Part shown: in pieces, positions 25,415-34,331 of the stretch
How positions within the stretch are numbered: position 1 is the first letter of the stretch
Layout of the letters: each line of letters begins with the position of its first letter
DNA from: Rhodopseudomonas palustris
Lineage (GTDB): Bacteria; Pseudomonadota; Alphaproteobacteria; Rhizobiales; Xanthobacteraceae
Length of the DNA: 64,000 nt
NCBI RefSeq assembly: GCF_003031265.1
Contig: NZ_CP019966.1
Span: forward strand, 1,240,001-1,304,000
Reading direction: 5' to 3'
Translations under genes and position numbers: made by a program
The notes under the pieces: generated by a model
Seen by the model: only the letters and a program-made list of their open reading frames with translations
Databases searched by the model: none
What the model was told of the DNA's origin: nothing

Positions 25415-25836
25415 GGATCACCGACGCCGACCGCGCACTGATCGATGCCGCGATCGCGGCGATCACCAAGCGCTATCGCAATGATTGGCAGGAGGTCGGC
25501 GCCGCGTTGCTGACCCGCACCGGCAAGCGTTATGTCGCGGTCAATCTCGATGCGTATCTCGGCCGGATGGCGGTATGCGCCGAAGCGGTCGCGCTCGGCC
25601 AGGTGATCACCGAGCTTGGGGAGGCCGGGATCGACACCATCGTGGCGGTCCGTCATCCCAAGCCGCATGATTCCGACCGCGAAGTCCGCGTCGTCTCGCC
25701 CTGCGGCGCCTGCCGCGAACTGATCTGGGACTACGACCGCAACGCCCGTGTGCTGGTGCCCGGACCAGATGGTGTCGAAGCCGTCGGGATCAGCGATCTG
25801 CTGCCGAACAAATACAGCCGGGAGCGGGTGTTGTGA
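25411..25836 (+). CDS. Cytidine deaminase-family protein (blasticidin-S-deaminase-like)
   Basis: 141 residues. Zinc-dependent deaminase fold: the metal and proton-shuttle motif reads [11 protein letters not shown] (Cys-Ala-Glu) and the second ligand pair [11 protein letters not shown]. Having Cys instead of His in the first motif is the form seen in tetrameric cytidine deaminases and blasticidin-S deaminase. The body ([21 protein letters not shown]) fits a small nucleoside deaminase, so pyrimidine salvage is likely, but the substrate is unproven. The GTG start overlaps the ruvA stop, so it is coupled to the ruv cluster and placed between ruvA and ruvB. Confidence 0.85.
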   Translation: MRITDADRALIDAAIAAITKRYRNDWQEVGAALLTRTGKRYVAVNLDAYLGRMAVCAEAVALGQVITELGEAGIDTIVAVRHPKPHDSDREVRVVSPCGACRELIWDYDRNARVLVPGPDGVEAVGISDLLPNKYSRERVL

Positions 25837-25875
25837 GTGTGTTGGCCGATGAGATCGCTCCCGGAGCAGCGCGCT

Positions 25876-25974
25876 CCCTCTCCCGCCTGCGGGAGAGGGC
25901 TGGGGTGAGGGCGACGCGGGCACAGTGCTCGTGGACCCCCACCCCCGACCCCTCCCCGCAAGGGGGAGGGGAGC
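25876..25974. repeat. Palindromic repeat, family B, copy 3
   Basis: Same composite element as at 24557: hairpin CCCTCTCCCGCCTGCGGGAGAG, identical GGGCACAGTGCTCG middle, then CCCCTCCCCGCAAGGGGGAGG. Lies between the deaminase gene and ruvB, the third copy within 1.4 kb. Confidence 0.88.
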
Positions 25975-26007
25975 GCTCAGTGCTCGGCGGCATGGTACAT
26001 TTCCCCC

Positions 26008-27057
26008 ATGACTGAACCTTCCCGTCTCGTTACACCCGAGCGCCGCGGTGACGACCTCGGCGATGCGGCGCTGCGGCCGCAGAATCTGTCCGAGTTCGTC
26101 GGCCAGCAGCAGGCGCGCGCGAATTTGCAGGTGTTCATCGACGCCGCGCGCAAGCGCAAAGAGGCGCTCGACCATGTGCTGTTCGTAGGTCCGCCGGGGC
26201 TCGGCAAGACCACGCTGGCGCAGATCGTGGCGCGCGAGCTCGGCGTCGGGTTTCGCGCCACGTCGGGCCCGGTGATCGCCAAGGCCGGCGATCTCGCAGC
26301 CTTGCTGACTAATCTCGAAGAGCGCGACGTGCTGTTCATCGACGAGATCCACCGCCTCAGCCCGTCGGTCGAGGAGGTGCTGTATCCGGCGATGGAGGAT
26401 TTTCAGCTCGATCTGATCATCGGCGAAGGTCCAGCCGCGCGCTCGGTGAAGATCGACCTGTCGAAGTTCACGCTGGTCGGCGCCACCACGCGCGCCGGCC
26501 TGCTCACCAATCCGCTCCGCGACCGCTTCGGCATTCCGATCCGGCTGAATTTCTATACGATCGAGGAACTCGAAAGCATCGTCACCCGCGGCGCTCGCGT
26601 GCTCGGGACGCCGATCACGGCGGATGGCGCCAACGAGATCGCCCGCCGCGCCCGCGGCACGCCGCGGATCGCCGGTCGGCTGCTGCGCCGGGTCCGCGAC
26701 TTTGCGTCGGCTGCGGATGCCGAAGCGATCGACCGCGCCATCGCCGACCACGCGCTTGGCGCGCTGGAAGTCGATAGCGCCGGCCTCGACGCGATGGATC
26801 GACGCTACCTCACCACGATTGCGCTCAACTATGGCGGCGGCCCGGTCGGCGTCGAGACGATGGCGGCGGCTTTGTCTGAGCCTCGCGACGCTATTGAGGA
26901 CATTATCGAGCCTTATCTCATCCAGTGCGGCTACCTGCAGCGCACCCCACGCGGTCGCCTGCTGACCGACCACGCCTTTCGTCACCTCGGCCTCGCCGCC
27001 CCCTCGCGGGATCCCGCGCAGTTCGGGCTGTTTGGCGATACCGGGGACCAAGAGTAG
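26008..27057 (+). CDS. ruvB: Holliday junction branch-migration ATPase RuvB
   Basis: 349 residues. AAA+ motor that drives branch migration with Ruv[20 protein letters not shown] opens the protein; Walker [13 protein letters not shown] near residue 62; Walker [16 protein letters not shown]; sensor 1 [19 protein letters not shown]-terminal winged helix around [20 protein letters not shown]. The ATG at 26008 lies 35 bp after the third family B repeat. Confidence 0.97.
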   Translation: MTEPSRLVTPERRGDDLGDAALRPQNLSEFVGQQQARANLQVFIDAARKRKEALDHVLFVGPPGLGKTTLAQIVARELGVGFRATSGPVIAKAGDLAALLTNLEERDVLFIDEIHRLSPSVEEVLYPAMEDFQLDLIIGEGPAARSVKIDLSKFTLVGATTRAGLLTNPLRDRFGIPIRLNFYTIEELESIVTRGARVLGTPITADGANEIARRARGTPRIAGRLLRRVRDFASAADAEAIDRAIADHALGALEVDSAGLDAMDRRYLTTIALNYGGGPVGVETMAAALSEPRDAIEDIIEPYLIQCGYLQRTPRGRLLTDHAFRHLGLAAPSRDPAQFGLFGDTGDQE

Positions 27058-27064
27058 CTCAACG

Positions 27065-27529
27065 ATGACTGACTCTCGCTTGCATCATCCTTCCCTCGAC
27101 GGCGCCATCATCGATGGCGCTCACCACATGCACGTCCGGGTCTATTACGAAGACACCGACTTCTCCGGCATCGTCTATCACGCCAACTATCTGCGCTTCA
27201 TGGAACGGGGGCGGACCAATTATCTGCGGCTGCTTGGGGCGGCACAGAGCGAGTTGTTCGCGGAAGCCGAAAGCGAGACCCCGGGCTTTGCCTTCGTGGT
27301 GCGGTCGATGCAGCTCGACTTCCTCAAGTCGGCCAAGATGGACGATCTGCTAGAGGTGATCACCCGGCCGGTCGAAGTCCGCGGCGCGTCGATCACCATG
27401 CAGCAGCAGATCAAGCGCGGCGACCTCGTGCTGATGGAGGCCAAGGTCAAGGTCGCGTTCGTCTCGGGCGGTCGGGCGAAGCCTATCCCGATACCGCTTC
27501 GGGTCGCCATGAAGGCGGACGTCGCCTGA
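27065..27529 (+). CDS. ybgC: YbgC-type acyl-CoA thioesterase
   Basis: 154 residues, hot-dog fold. The motif VYYEDTDFSGIVYHANYLRFMERGR carries the catalytic Asp of YbgC/4-hydroxybenzoyl-CoA thioesterases. In enterobacteria ybgC is the first gene of the tol-pal operon and its product hydrolyses acyl-CoA near the membrane. Here it follows ruvB by 7 bp and is 11 kb away from tolQ, which keeps the ruvB-ybgC link seen in several alphaproteobacteria. ATG 27065 gives a normal-length protein. Confidence 0.92.
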   Translation: MTDSRLHHPSLDGAIIDGAHHMHVRVYYEDTDFSGIVYHANYLRFMERGRTNYLRLLGAAQSELFAEAESETPGFAFVVRSMQLDFLKSAKMDDLLEVITRPVEVRGASITMQQQIKRGDLVLMEAKVKVAFVSGGRAKPIPIPLRVAMKADVA

Positions 27530-27628
27530 TCCCGCCCGGGCGGCCGTTGCCTGTTTCCCGAGCTAGGGCGCTCCGGAATTTGATGTTACAGGGGGCGAGC
27601 CGGAAGCTCGAACCCCTCGGACATCTTG

Positions 27629-28939
27629 ATGAGTGATACGCCCCATAGGATTGTTATCGTCGGCGGCGGCGCCGGTGGCCTGGAACTCGCCACCGCGCTC
27701 GGCAACAAATACGGCAAGTCGGACGCCGTTCGCGTCACCTTGGTCGACCGCAGCCGCACCCACATCTGGAAGCCACTGCTGCACGCGATCGCTGCCGGCT
27801 CGCTGCGTCGCTCCCAGCACGAGCTGAACTATCTGGCCCAGGCGCACTGGCACGGCTTTCACTACCGCCTCGGCGAGATGAATGGTCTCGACCGCGACCG
27901 CAAGGTCGTCAAGCTGGCCCCGGTGATCGATGACGAGGGCCGCGAGATCAATCCGGAGAGCGAGCTCGGTTACGACACGCTGGTGATTGCGATCGGCAGC
28001 GTCACCAACGATTTCGGCACCCCCGGCGCCCGCGAGCACGCGGTGCCGCTGGAGACGCCGGAGCAGGCGTCCCGCTTCAACAAGCGGATGGTCAACGCCT
28101 GCCTGCGCGCCCAGCATCAGCACACGCCGATCGAGCCCGGCCAGCTCCACGTTGCGATCATCGGCGCCGGCGCCACCGGCACCGAACTCGCCGCCGAGCT
28201 GCATCACACCGCGCGCGAGATCATCGCTTACGGTCTCGATAAGATCGATCCGGAGCACGATCTCAAGATCGTGCTGATCGAAGCCGCGCCGCGCATTCTG
28301 CCGGCGCTGCCGCCGCGGATCTCGGAAGCGACGCTGAAGCTGCTGCTCGATCTCGGCGTCGAGGTGCGCACCGGCGCCCGCGTGGCAGAAGTGCTCGATC
28401 ATGCGGTTCGTCTGGCCGACGGCGAAGTGATCCCGTCGGAGCTGGTGGTGTGGGCCGCCGGCGTGCGTGCGCCGGATTTCCTCGAAGGCATCGACGGCCT
28501 GGAGACCAACCGCATCAACCAGCTGGTGGTCCGTCCGACGCTGCAGACCACCCGCGACGACAATGTGTTCGGGATGGGCGACTGTGCCGCCTGCGCAATT
28601 CCCGGCTACGAGAACGGCGTTCCGCCGCGGGCGCAGGCCGCTCACCAGGAAGCCGAATTCATGCTGGAGCAGATCGAGAAGCGGCTGAAGGGTGAGCCAC
28701 TGGGAGAGTTCCGCTATCGCGATCTCGGCTCGCTGGTGTCGCTCGGCAAGTACTCGGCGGTCGGCAATCTGATGGGGTCGCTGGTCGGTAAGAGCTTCCT
28801 GATCGAGGGCTATTTCGCCCGCTTCATGTATCGCTCGCTGTACAAGATGCACGAAGCGGCGCTGTACGGCCGTGGCCGCACGCTGCTCAGCGTGCTGTCC
28901 GGCTCGACGCGCCCCACGCCTACGGTGAAGCTGCATTAG
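27629..28939 (+). CDS. ndh: Type II NADH dehydrogenase (NDH-2)
   Basis: 436 residues. Single-subunit, non-proton-pumping NADH:quinone oxidoreductase attached to the inner face of the membrane. FAD-binding Rossmann motif RIVIVGGGAGGLELATALG at the N-terminus, NAD motif IIGAGATGTELAAELH near 170, and the second FAD contact NVFGMGDCAACAIPG near 315. The C-terminal amphipathic helices (RFMYRSLYKMHEAALYGRGR) anchor it to the membrane. Single gene, start at ATG 27629. Confidence 0.92.
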   Translation: MSDTPHRIVIVGGGAGGLELATALGNKYGKSDAVRVTLVDRSRTHIWKPLLHAIAAGSLRRSQHELNYLAQAHWHGFHYRLGEMNGLDRDRKVVKLAPVIDDEGREINPESELGYDTLVIAIGSVTNDFGTPGAREHAVPLETPEQASRFNKRMVNACLRAQHQHTPIEPGQLHVAIIGAGATGTELAAELHHTAREIIAYGLDKIDPEHDLKIVLIEAAPRILPALPPRISEATLKLLLDLGVEVRTGARVAEVLDHAVRLADGEVIPSELVVWAAGVRAPDFLEGIDGLETNRINQLVVRPTLQTTRDDNVFGMGDCAACAIPGYENGVPPRAQAAHQEAEFMLEQIEKRLKGEPLGEFRYRDLGSLVSLGKYSAVGNLMGSLVGKSFLIEGYFARFMYRSLYKMHEAALYGRGRTLLSVLSGSTRPTPTVKLH

Positions 28940-29049
28940 CCTGCCCAGCGGCCTGTGGGTCGCCCCGGTGTCTCCCGGACAGCCTGTGCGTCCGCCGTCG
29001 GTTAGATTGGCGGCGTAACGGCTGATTCGGGCGCAAAGGGAGGCGAGGC

Positions 29050-30294
29050 GTGACCAGAGGAGTGCAGTCTCGCGAGGTGCCGCTGATGGGGCAGGGCGAG
29101 CGCGATTTGCGGCTCGATTTCCTGCGCGGCGTCGGCCAGTGGATGATCTTCGTCGATCACATCCCGTACAATTTCCTCAACTGGTTCACGCTGCGCAATT
29201 ACGGTTTCTGCGACGCGGCCGAGTTCTTCGTCTTCATCTCCGGCTATTCGATCGGGTTCGCTTACGGGCCAGCAGTGCGTGCCGGCGAAATGGTCGCGGC
29301 GACCAAGCGGCTGTGGACCCGCGCGGCCCAGCTCTACGTCGCGCACATCTTCCTGTTCCTGTTCTTCACCGCGCAGATCTCCCGCGCGGCGCGTCGGTTC
29401 GACAATCCGATGTACAAGGACGAGTTCAACGTCGCGCAATTCCTCGAAAATCCCGACGTGATGATCCAGCAGGCGCTGCTGCTGAAGTACAAGCCCGTCA
29501 ATCTCGACGTGCTGCCGCTGTACATCGTGCTGGTGGTTGCCGCACCGCTGATCCTGTGGGGCCTGCTGCGCCGGCCGCATCTGACGCTGGTGTGCTCCGG
29601 TGTTTTGTATTTCGCGTCCCGACACTTCGGCTGGAATCTACCGTCGTTCCCTGACGGGCACTGGTACTTCAACCCGTTCGCTTGGCAGTTCCTCTTCGTG
29701 TTCGGCATCTGGTGCGGTTTCGGCAATGGCCCGCAGATCCGCCCCTGGGTGAAGTCGCTGCCCAATCAGTTGCTGAGCTGGACCATCGTGCTGGTTGCGC
29801 TGGTGATCGCGCTGTCTTGGAATTTCGAAGCGCTGTACGGCCTCGTGCCGGAATCGATCGGCAAGATCCTTTACCCGATCGACAAGACCAGTCTGGCGCC
29901 GGTGCGGCTGATCCACTTCCTGGCGCTGCTCGCGATCGTCATAAAGCTGCTGCCGCCGGATCTGCCGGCGCTACGCTCGGAGCATCTGCGCCCCATCATC
30001 CTGTGCGGCCAGCGATCGCTGCCGGTGTTCTGCTTCGGTGTGATCCTGGCTTTCACGGCGCATTGGATCCTGGTCCAGGTGTCGAGCAGCATCGCGATGC
30101 AGATCCTGGTCAGCGTCGGCGGCATCGGCCTGATGACCGGCGTGGCCTGGGTTGCGACGTGGTACCGGACTCTGCCGACGCTGGTGACGGTTCCTCCTAC
30201 CGTGCCGGTCGAACACCACGGCGAAGAGCGGGCAGACCACACGCACAACACTGCTGCCGCCGAAACGGAGCCATCGACGACCGAGCGCGCTTGA
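29050..30294 (+). CDS. opgC: OpgC-family membrane acyltransferase
   Basis: 414 residues, about 10 membrane segments. OpgC adds succinyl groups to osmoregulated periplasmic glucans. The N-terminus RDLRLDFLRGVGQWMIFVDH and the segment AAEFFVFISGYSIGFAYGPA are characteristic of the family. The GTG at 29050 has GGGAGG six bases upstream and is favoured over the ATG at 29086. The last 40 residues are hydrophilic, with His/Glu repeats. Lies between ndh and a TetR-controlled pair, with no obvious operon partner. Confidence 0.88.
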   Translation: MTRGVQSREVPLMGQGERDLRLDFLRGVGQWMIFVDHIPYNFLNWFTLRNYGFCDAAEFFVFISGYSIGFAYGPAVRAGEMVAATKRLWTRAAQLYVAHIFLFLFFTAQISRAARRFDNPMYKDEFNVAQFLENPDVMIQQALLLKYKPVNLDVLPLYIVLVVAAPLILWGLLRRPHLTLVCSGVLYFASRHFGWNLPSFPDGHWYFNPFAWQFLFVFGIWCGFGNGPQIRPWVKSLPNQLLSWTIVLVALVIALSWNFEALYGLVPESIGKILYPIDKTSLAPVRLIHFLALLAIVIKLLPPDLPALRSEHLRPIILCGQRSLPVFCFGVILAFTAHWILVQVSSSIAMQILVSVGGIGLMTGVAWVATWYRTLPTLVTVPPTVPVEHHGEERADHTHNTAAAETEPSTTERA

Positions 30295-30299
30295 CTCGT

Positions 30300-30315
30300 T
30301 GTACCGATCGGTACA
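30300..30315. promoter_or_regulatory. 16-bp perfect palindrome, likely TetR operator
   Basis: TGTACCGATCGGTACA, 36 bp before the DUF1348 start. Perfect symmetry and size match TetR-family operators, and a TetR gene follows DUF1348 in the same operon, so autorepression of the pair is the simplest reading. Confidence 0.7.
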
Positions 30316-30351
30316 GTCTCGCTGCGTTCCGTTCGCAGTGGAGAAGCCGTC

Positions 30352-30819
30352 ATGTCGCGTCCGCCGTTGCCGCCGTTCACCCGCGAGACCGCCGCCCAGA
30401 AGGTGCGGATGGCCGAAGATGCCTGGAATTCGCGTGATCCCGCGCGGGTGTCGCTCGCCTATACGCCCGACAGCCGCTGGCGGAATCGCGCCGAGTTTCT
30501 GCAAGGCCGCGACGCGATCGTCGAATTCCTGACCCGCAAATGGACGAAGGAGCACGAATACCGGTTGATCAAGGACCTCTGGGCGTTCGACAGCCGGTTC
30601 ATCGCTGTGCGCTTCCAATACGAGTGGCACGATGACGCCGGGCTTTGGTATCGCTCCTATGGCAACGAGCAGTGGGAATTCGACGACGATGGACTGATGC
30701 GCCGGCGCGAGGCCAGCATCAACGACGTCGCGATCAGCGAGAGCGACCGCCGCTTCCATTGGCCGGCGCCCGGTCCGCGTCCCGACGATGTACCGGGGCT
30801 CGCCGCAGAGCCGTTCTAA
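30352..30819 (+). CDS. DUF1348 family protein (NTF2-like fold)
   Basis: 155 residues. The pattern [32 protein letters not shown] ... [18 protein letters not shown] is the DUF1348 signature, an NTF2/SnoaL-like cone fold of unknown function. No signal peptide. GTGGAGAAG before the ATG is the ribosome-binding site. It precedes a TetR repressor by 18 bp and has a palindromic operator in its leader, so its expression probably responds to a small molecule. Confidence 0.88.
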   Translation: MSRPPLPPFTRETAAQKVRMAEDAWNSRDPARVSLAYTPDSRWRNRAEFLQGRDAIVEFLTRKWTKEHEYRLIKDLWAFDSRFIAVRFQYEWHDDAGLWYRSYGNEQWEFDDDGLMRRREASINDVAISESDRRFHWPAPGPRPDDVPGLAAEPF

Positions 30820-30837
30820 GAGCGTGTCGGGAGAGAC

Positions 30838-31383
30838 ATGAAAGACCGCGCTACCCTGCTGCCGCTGCTTGGCGAAGTATTTCGGACCCACGGCTACGAA
30901 GGAGCGTCGCTGGCGCTGATCACGGAGGCGACGGGGCTCGGCAAGGGCAGCCTGTATCACTTCTTCCCCGGCGGCAAAAAGCAGATGGCCGAAGAGGTGC
31001 TGGCCGAGATCGACGGCTGGTTCGAGGCCAACATCTTCGCGCCGTTGCGCGATCCGGCCGATCCCCGCGCCGCCATCGCGGCGATGCTCTCGGGCGTGAA
31101 CGAGTATTTCCGTTCGGGGCGTCGCGTCTGCTTGGTCGGCGTGATTGCGCTCGGCCATGCGCGCGATGAGTTCGCCGCGCCGGTGAACGACTATTTCACG
31201 CGCTGGCAGGACGCGCTGGCGGCATCGCTGCGCCGTTACGGCCTATCGGCCGCCGCGGCCCGGCGCCGCGCCGAGGATGCGGTGCTGTCGATCCAGGGCG
31301 CTCTCGTGCTGGCGCGTGCACGTAATGACGCAGCCGTATTCACCCGCGCGTTGTCCGAATTGAAGGCGCGACTGCTGCCGTAG
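30838..31383 (+). CDS. TetR-family transcriptional regulator
   Basis: 181 residues. N-terminal TetR helix-turn-helix (LLGEVFRTHGYEGASLALIT, then LGKGSLYHFFPGGKKQM). The ligand domain resembles the YxaF/LmrA group, whose C-terminal half has a conserved Cys-containing segment (RRVCLVGVIALG). Cytoplasmic dimer. Second gene of an operon with DUF1348; a candidate operator is at 30300-30315. A family B repeat follows its stop. Confidence 0.92.
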   Translation: MKDRATLLPLLGEVFRTHGYEGASLALITEATGLGKGSLYHFFPGGKKQMAEEVLAEIDGWFEANIFAPLRDPADPRAAIAAMLSGVNEYFRSGRRVCLVGVIALGHARDEFAAPVNDYFTRWQDALAASLRRYGLSAAAARRRAEDAVLSIQGALVLARARNDAAVFTRALSELKARLLP

Positions 31384-31390
31384 TCTTCGA

Positions 31391-31502
31391 CTCTCTCTCC
31401 CTGCGCACTGAGCAACGGGTGAGGGCGCTCCGCTCAGCGAGGCACTGAGTCAGTGCTTGCGACGCCCTCACCCCAGCCCTCTCCTGCAAGCGGGAGTGGG
31501 AG
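31391..31502. repeat. Palindromic repeat, family B, inverted diverged copy 4
   Basis: Carries CGCCCTCACCCCAGCCCTCT, the reverse complement of the family B core, then CCTGCAAGCGGGAGTGGGAG, an imperfect form of its first hairpin. The left part (CTCTCTCCCTGCGC) is more diverged. Orientation is opposite to the three copies in the ruv cluster. Confidence 0.7.
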
Positions 31503-31624
31503 CGCGCAGCGACCTTGGGTTCGCTGATGGCTTCACTCGACCACTCTCCCCGTGCACGGCCCAACCGCTGCCGCTGAATGGAACCGAGATGTCGTCTTGG
31601 TCGGTGCAAACTTCTCCGCCATGC

Positions 31625-31651
31625 TGTCGGCCAAGGACGACGATGATCGTC
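31625..31651 (+). promoter_or_regulatory. Candidate ECF42-dependent promoter of the DGPF-sigma operon
   Basis: TGTCGGC (31625-31631), exactly 16 bp, then CGTC (31648-31651), ending 24 bp before the ATG of the DGPF gene. The identical motif with identical spacing precedes the other DGPF gene (34951-34977). ECF factors of groups 41 and 42 are known to use TGTC-type -35 and CGTC-type -10 elements. Confidence 0.7.
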
Positions 31652-31675
31652 TTACAGCCGAGGGAGACGCACGCC

Positions 31676-32047
31676 ATGCTCTACGCCATCCTTTGCTATC
31701 ACGACGAGAATTTCGTCGGTTCCTGGAGCCGCGAAGAAGATGCCGCCGTGATGGAGAAGCTCAAGGCCGTGCACGGCAAGCTCGCCGAGGCCGGGCGGCT
31801 CGGGTCGGTGGCGCGGCTGCTGCCGACCACGGCGGCGACGACGCTGCGCAAGGATTCCGAGCCGCCGGTGGTGATCGACGGTCCGTTCGCCGAGACCAAG
31901 GAGCAATTGCTCGGCTTCTACGTGGTCGAATGCGAGGACCTCGATGGCGCGCTCGACGTCGCGCGCGATCTCGGCCGCGCTAATCCGGGTGGGGCTTATG
32001 AAATCCGTCCGATCGGATTGTTCATGCCGGGGACCATGCAGCCATGA
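31676..32047 (+). CDS. YCII/DGPF-domain protein, partner of ECF42 sigma factor
   Basis: 123 residues. Dimeric alpha-beta YCII fold with the hallmark VVIDGPFAETKEQLLGFYVVE. The start MLYAILCYHDENFVGSW is typical. DGPF proteins are the genetic partners of ECF42 sigma factors, and their biochemical role is unsettled. AGGGAGACGC precedes ATG 31676. The stop overlaps the sigma gene start (ATGA at 32044), giving translational coupling. A candidate ECF promoter lies immediately upstream. Confidence 0.9.
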   Translation: MLYAILCYHDENFVGSWSREEDAAVMEKLKAVHGKLAEAGRLGSVARLLPTTAATTLRKDSEPPVVIDGPFAETKEQLLGFYVVECEDLDGALDVARDLGRANPGGAYEIRPIGLFMPGTMQP

Positions 32048-33312
32048 CCGATCTCGCCTGGATCGAGACCGCGATCACCGCCGCGCGGCCCCAGGCGATC
32101 GGCGCGCTGCTGCGCTACTTCCGCGATCTCGACACCGCCGAGGAGGCGTTCCAGAACGCCTGCCTGCGGGCGCTGAAATCCTGGCCGCAGAATGGGCCCC
32201 CGCGTGACGCTGCCGCTTGGCTGATCATGGTCGGCCGCAATGTTGCGATCGACGATCTGCGCCGCGGCAAGAAGCAACAGCCGCTTCCCGATGACGCGGC
32301 GATTTCCGATCTCGACGATGCCGAGGACGCGATCGCCGAGCGGCTCGACGGCTCGCATTATCGCGACGACATTCTGCGGCTGCTGTTCATCTGCTGTCAC
32401 CCGGAGCTGCCGCCGACCCAGCAGATCGCGCTGGCGCTGCGCATCGTCTCGGGACTGACGGTGCCGCAGATCGCGCGTGCGTTCCTGGTGTCCGATGCGG
32501 CGATGGAGCAGCGCATCACCCGCGCCAAGGCCAAGGTCGCGCGGGCCGGCGTGCCGTTCGAGAGCCCCGGCGCGGTCGAGCGCGCCGAGCGCCTCGGCGC
32601 GGTAGCGGCGATGATCTACCTCGTCTTCAACGAGGGTTACTCGGCCGCTGGTGAGACCGCCGGGGTTCGCGCGCCGCTGTGCGAGGAAGCGATACGGCTG
32701 GCGCGGCTGCTGCTGCGGCTGTTTCCGTCCGAGCCGGAGATCATGGGGCTGACGGCGCTGATGCTGCTGCAGCAGGCCCGGGCGCCGGCGCGGTTCGATG
32801 CCGGCGGCGAGATCGTGCTGCTGGAAGATCAGAACCGCGGCCTGTGGAACGCCACCATGATCGCCGAGGGGCTGGCACTGATCGACAAGGCGATGCGTCA
32901 CCGCCGAACCGGCGCGTATCAGATCCAGGCCGCGATCGCGGCTCTGCACGCTCGCGCGCCGCGTTACGAAGACACCGACTGGGCGCAGATCGATCTGCTG
33001 TACGGCTCGCTCGAAATCCTGCAGCCATCACCGGTGATCACGCTCAATCGCGCGGTGGCGGTGGCCAAGCTGCGCGGACCGGAGGCGGCGCTGGCGATGA
33101 TCGAGCCGCTCGAAGCGCGGCTCGGCAGCTACTTTCACTATTTCGGCGCCAAGGGCGCGCTGCTGCTGCAGCAGGGACGCGGTGATGAAGCCCGCGTCGC
33201 CTTCGATCGGGCTATCGCGCTCGCTCGCACTCCCGCCGAGGCCTCGCACATCCGGATGCATCTCGATCGGCTGATGCAGGAGAGCGAAGCCGCGGGGCGT
33301 GCGAGTGCATAG
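32044..33312 (+). CDS. ECF sigma factor, group 42, with TPR-like C-terminal extension
   Basis: 422 residues, about twice the size of a standard ECF factor. Region 2 is at about 10-80 (ALLRYFRDLDTAEEAFQNAC, RDAAAWLIMVGRNVAIDDLR). Region 4 is about 115-170 (LTVPQIARAFLVSDAAMEQR, RITRAKAKV). Then a long all-helical extension with VFNEGYSAAGE, RLARLLLRLFPSEPEIMGL and YGSLEILQPSPVITLNRAVA, the DUF6596/TPR-like part diagnostic of group 42. These factors have no anti-sigma; the extension is thought to control activity. Co-operonic with a DGPF protein. Confidence 0.92.
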   Translation: MTDLAWIETAITAARPQAIGALLRYFRDLDTAEEAFQNACLRALKSWPQNGPPRDAAAWLIMVGRNVAIDDLRRGKKQQPLPDDAAISDLDDAEDAIAERLDGSHYRDDILRLLFICCHPELPPTQQIALALRIVSGLTVPQIARAFLVSDAAMEQRITRAKAKVARAGVPFESPGAVERAERLGAVAAMIYLVFNEGYSAAGETAGVRAPLCEEAIRLARLLLRLFPSEPEIMGLTALMLLQQARAPARFDAGGEIVLLEDQNRGLWNATMIAEGLALIDKAMRHRRTGAYQIQAAIAALHARAPRYEDTDWAQIDLLYGSLEILQPSPVITLNRAVAVAKLRGPEAALAMIEPLEARLGSYFHYFGAKGALLLQQGRGDEARVAFDRAIALARTPAEASHIRMHLDRLMQESEAAGRASA

Positions 33313-33332
33313 TTGTCGGATAGGCCCAACGG

Positions 33333-34121
33333 CTAACTGGTCTTGCGTTCGCCGCGTAGCGACGGCAGGCCGATGCCGGCGGCGTCGAAGCCGCCGTCGA
33401 CCGCCAGGATCTGCCCGGTGATGTAGCTGGAGCGATCGCTGCACAGGAAGAAAATCGCCTCCGCCAGCTCTTCCTCCAGGCCGTAGCGCGCCATCGGAAT
33501 CGCGTCGCGATAGTCCGACCGGATGTCCTGCGTGTGGACCTGCTTGGCCATTGCGGTGTCGACGGGGCCTGGCGCGACGCCGTTGACGCGGATGCCGAGC
33601 GCCGCAAGTTCGACCGCGCATTGCTTGGTGAAGTGGGCCAGCCCCGCTTTGCTCGATCCGTAGGCGACGCGCAACGTCGAGGCACGCAGCGATGAAATCG
33701 ACGTGATGTTGACGATGGCGCCGCCGCCGGAATCGCGCATCAGCGGCACCGCGGCCTGGGTCATCAGGAACGGACCGGTGAGATTCACGTCCATCACCCG
33801 CTGCCATTCGTCTGGTGTCGTCTCCATCAGCGGCTTGAACACCGCGATCCCGGCGTTGTTGACGAGCGCATCGAGGCGGCCGAACCGCTCGGTGACCGCC
33901 GCGATATCGCGCGCCACCGACTCGCGATCGGCGACGTCACAATGCAGCGCGATGGTTCGGTCGGGCAGCGCCAGTGCCTGCATCGCGGCGCGCAGCCCGT
34001 CATCGTCGCGGTCGAGCAGCGCCACCGACCATCCGTCGGCGAGAAAGCGCTTGGCTGCTGCCAGTCCAATGCCGCGAGCGGCTCCGGTCACCAGCGCGAC
34101 ATGGGGCGAGGATGCGGTCAT
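33333..34121 (-). CDS. SDR-family oxidoreductase
   Basis: 262 residues from ATG 34121 (an in-frame ATG at 34136 is also possible). Short-chain dehydrogenase with the cofactor motif VTGAARGIGLAAAKRFL, the NNAG motif in ALVNNAGIAVFKPL, the catalytic Ser in NITSISSLRAS and YGSSKAG (Tyr-x-x-x-Lys). The end GQILAVDGGFDAAGI is typical of classical SDRs with 3-oxoacyl reductase-like folds. Substrate unknown. Convergent with the sigma factor gene. Confidence 0.9.
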   Translation of the reverse strand: MTASSPHVALVTGAARGIGLAAAKRFLADGWSVALLDRDDDGLRAAMQALALPDRTIALHCDVADRESVARDIAAVTERFGRLDALVNNAGIAVFKPLMETTPDEWQRVMDVNLTGPFLMTQAAVPLMRDSGGGAIVNITSISSLRASTLRVAYGSSKAGLAHFTKQCAVELAALGIRVNGVAPGPVDTAMAKQVHTQDIRSDYRDAIPMARYGLEEELAEAIFFLCSDRSSYITGQILAVDGGFDAAGIGLPSLRGERKTS

Positions 34122-34331
34122 GGGCGTTCCAATCATGCGAAAGCGGGGAGGTCAGACGTGGAAGGTCGAGGCTTCACATGCCAGCGCCGTGCCATCGCTG
34201 TCCAGCGTGGCGCGCCGTCGCGGGCGATCGCGCTTGGGAACAAGTCGACGACATCTGGTTTACATCGAACTGAAATACAACTTCGCGTCCAGGCGGGCAC
34301 GACACCGCCTTTGAGGTTTGGGAGGTTTTGT

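Larger units (their letters stand above)
31384..31675. other. 292-bp intergenic stretch with repeat and ECF promoter
   Basis: Holds a diverged family B repeat (31391-31502) and, nearer the downstream gene, a TGTCGGC-N16-CGTC promoter-like motif. The reading frame open from 31457 is not coding in its first part, since it runs through the repeat. Confidence 0.7.

Noticed and set aside
25303..27051. 582-codon minus-strand frame
   Set aside because: Antisense to the deaminase and ruvB; crosses a family B repeat.
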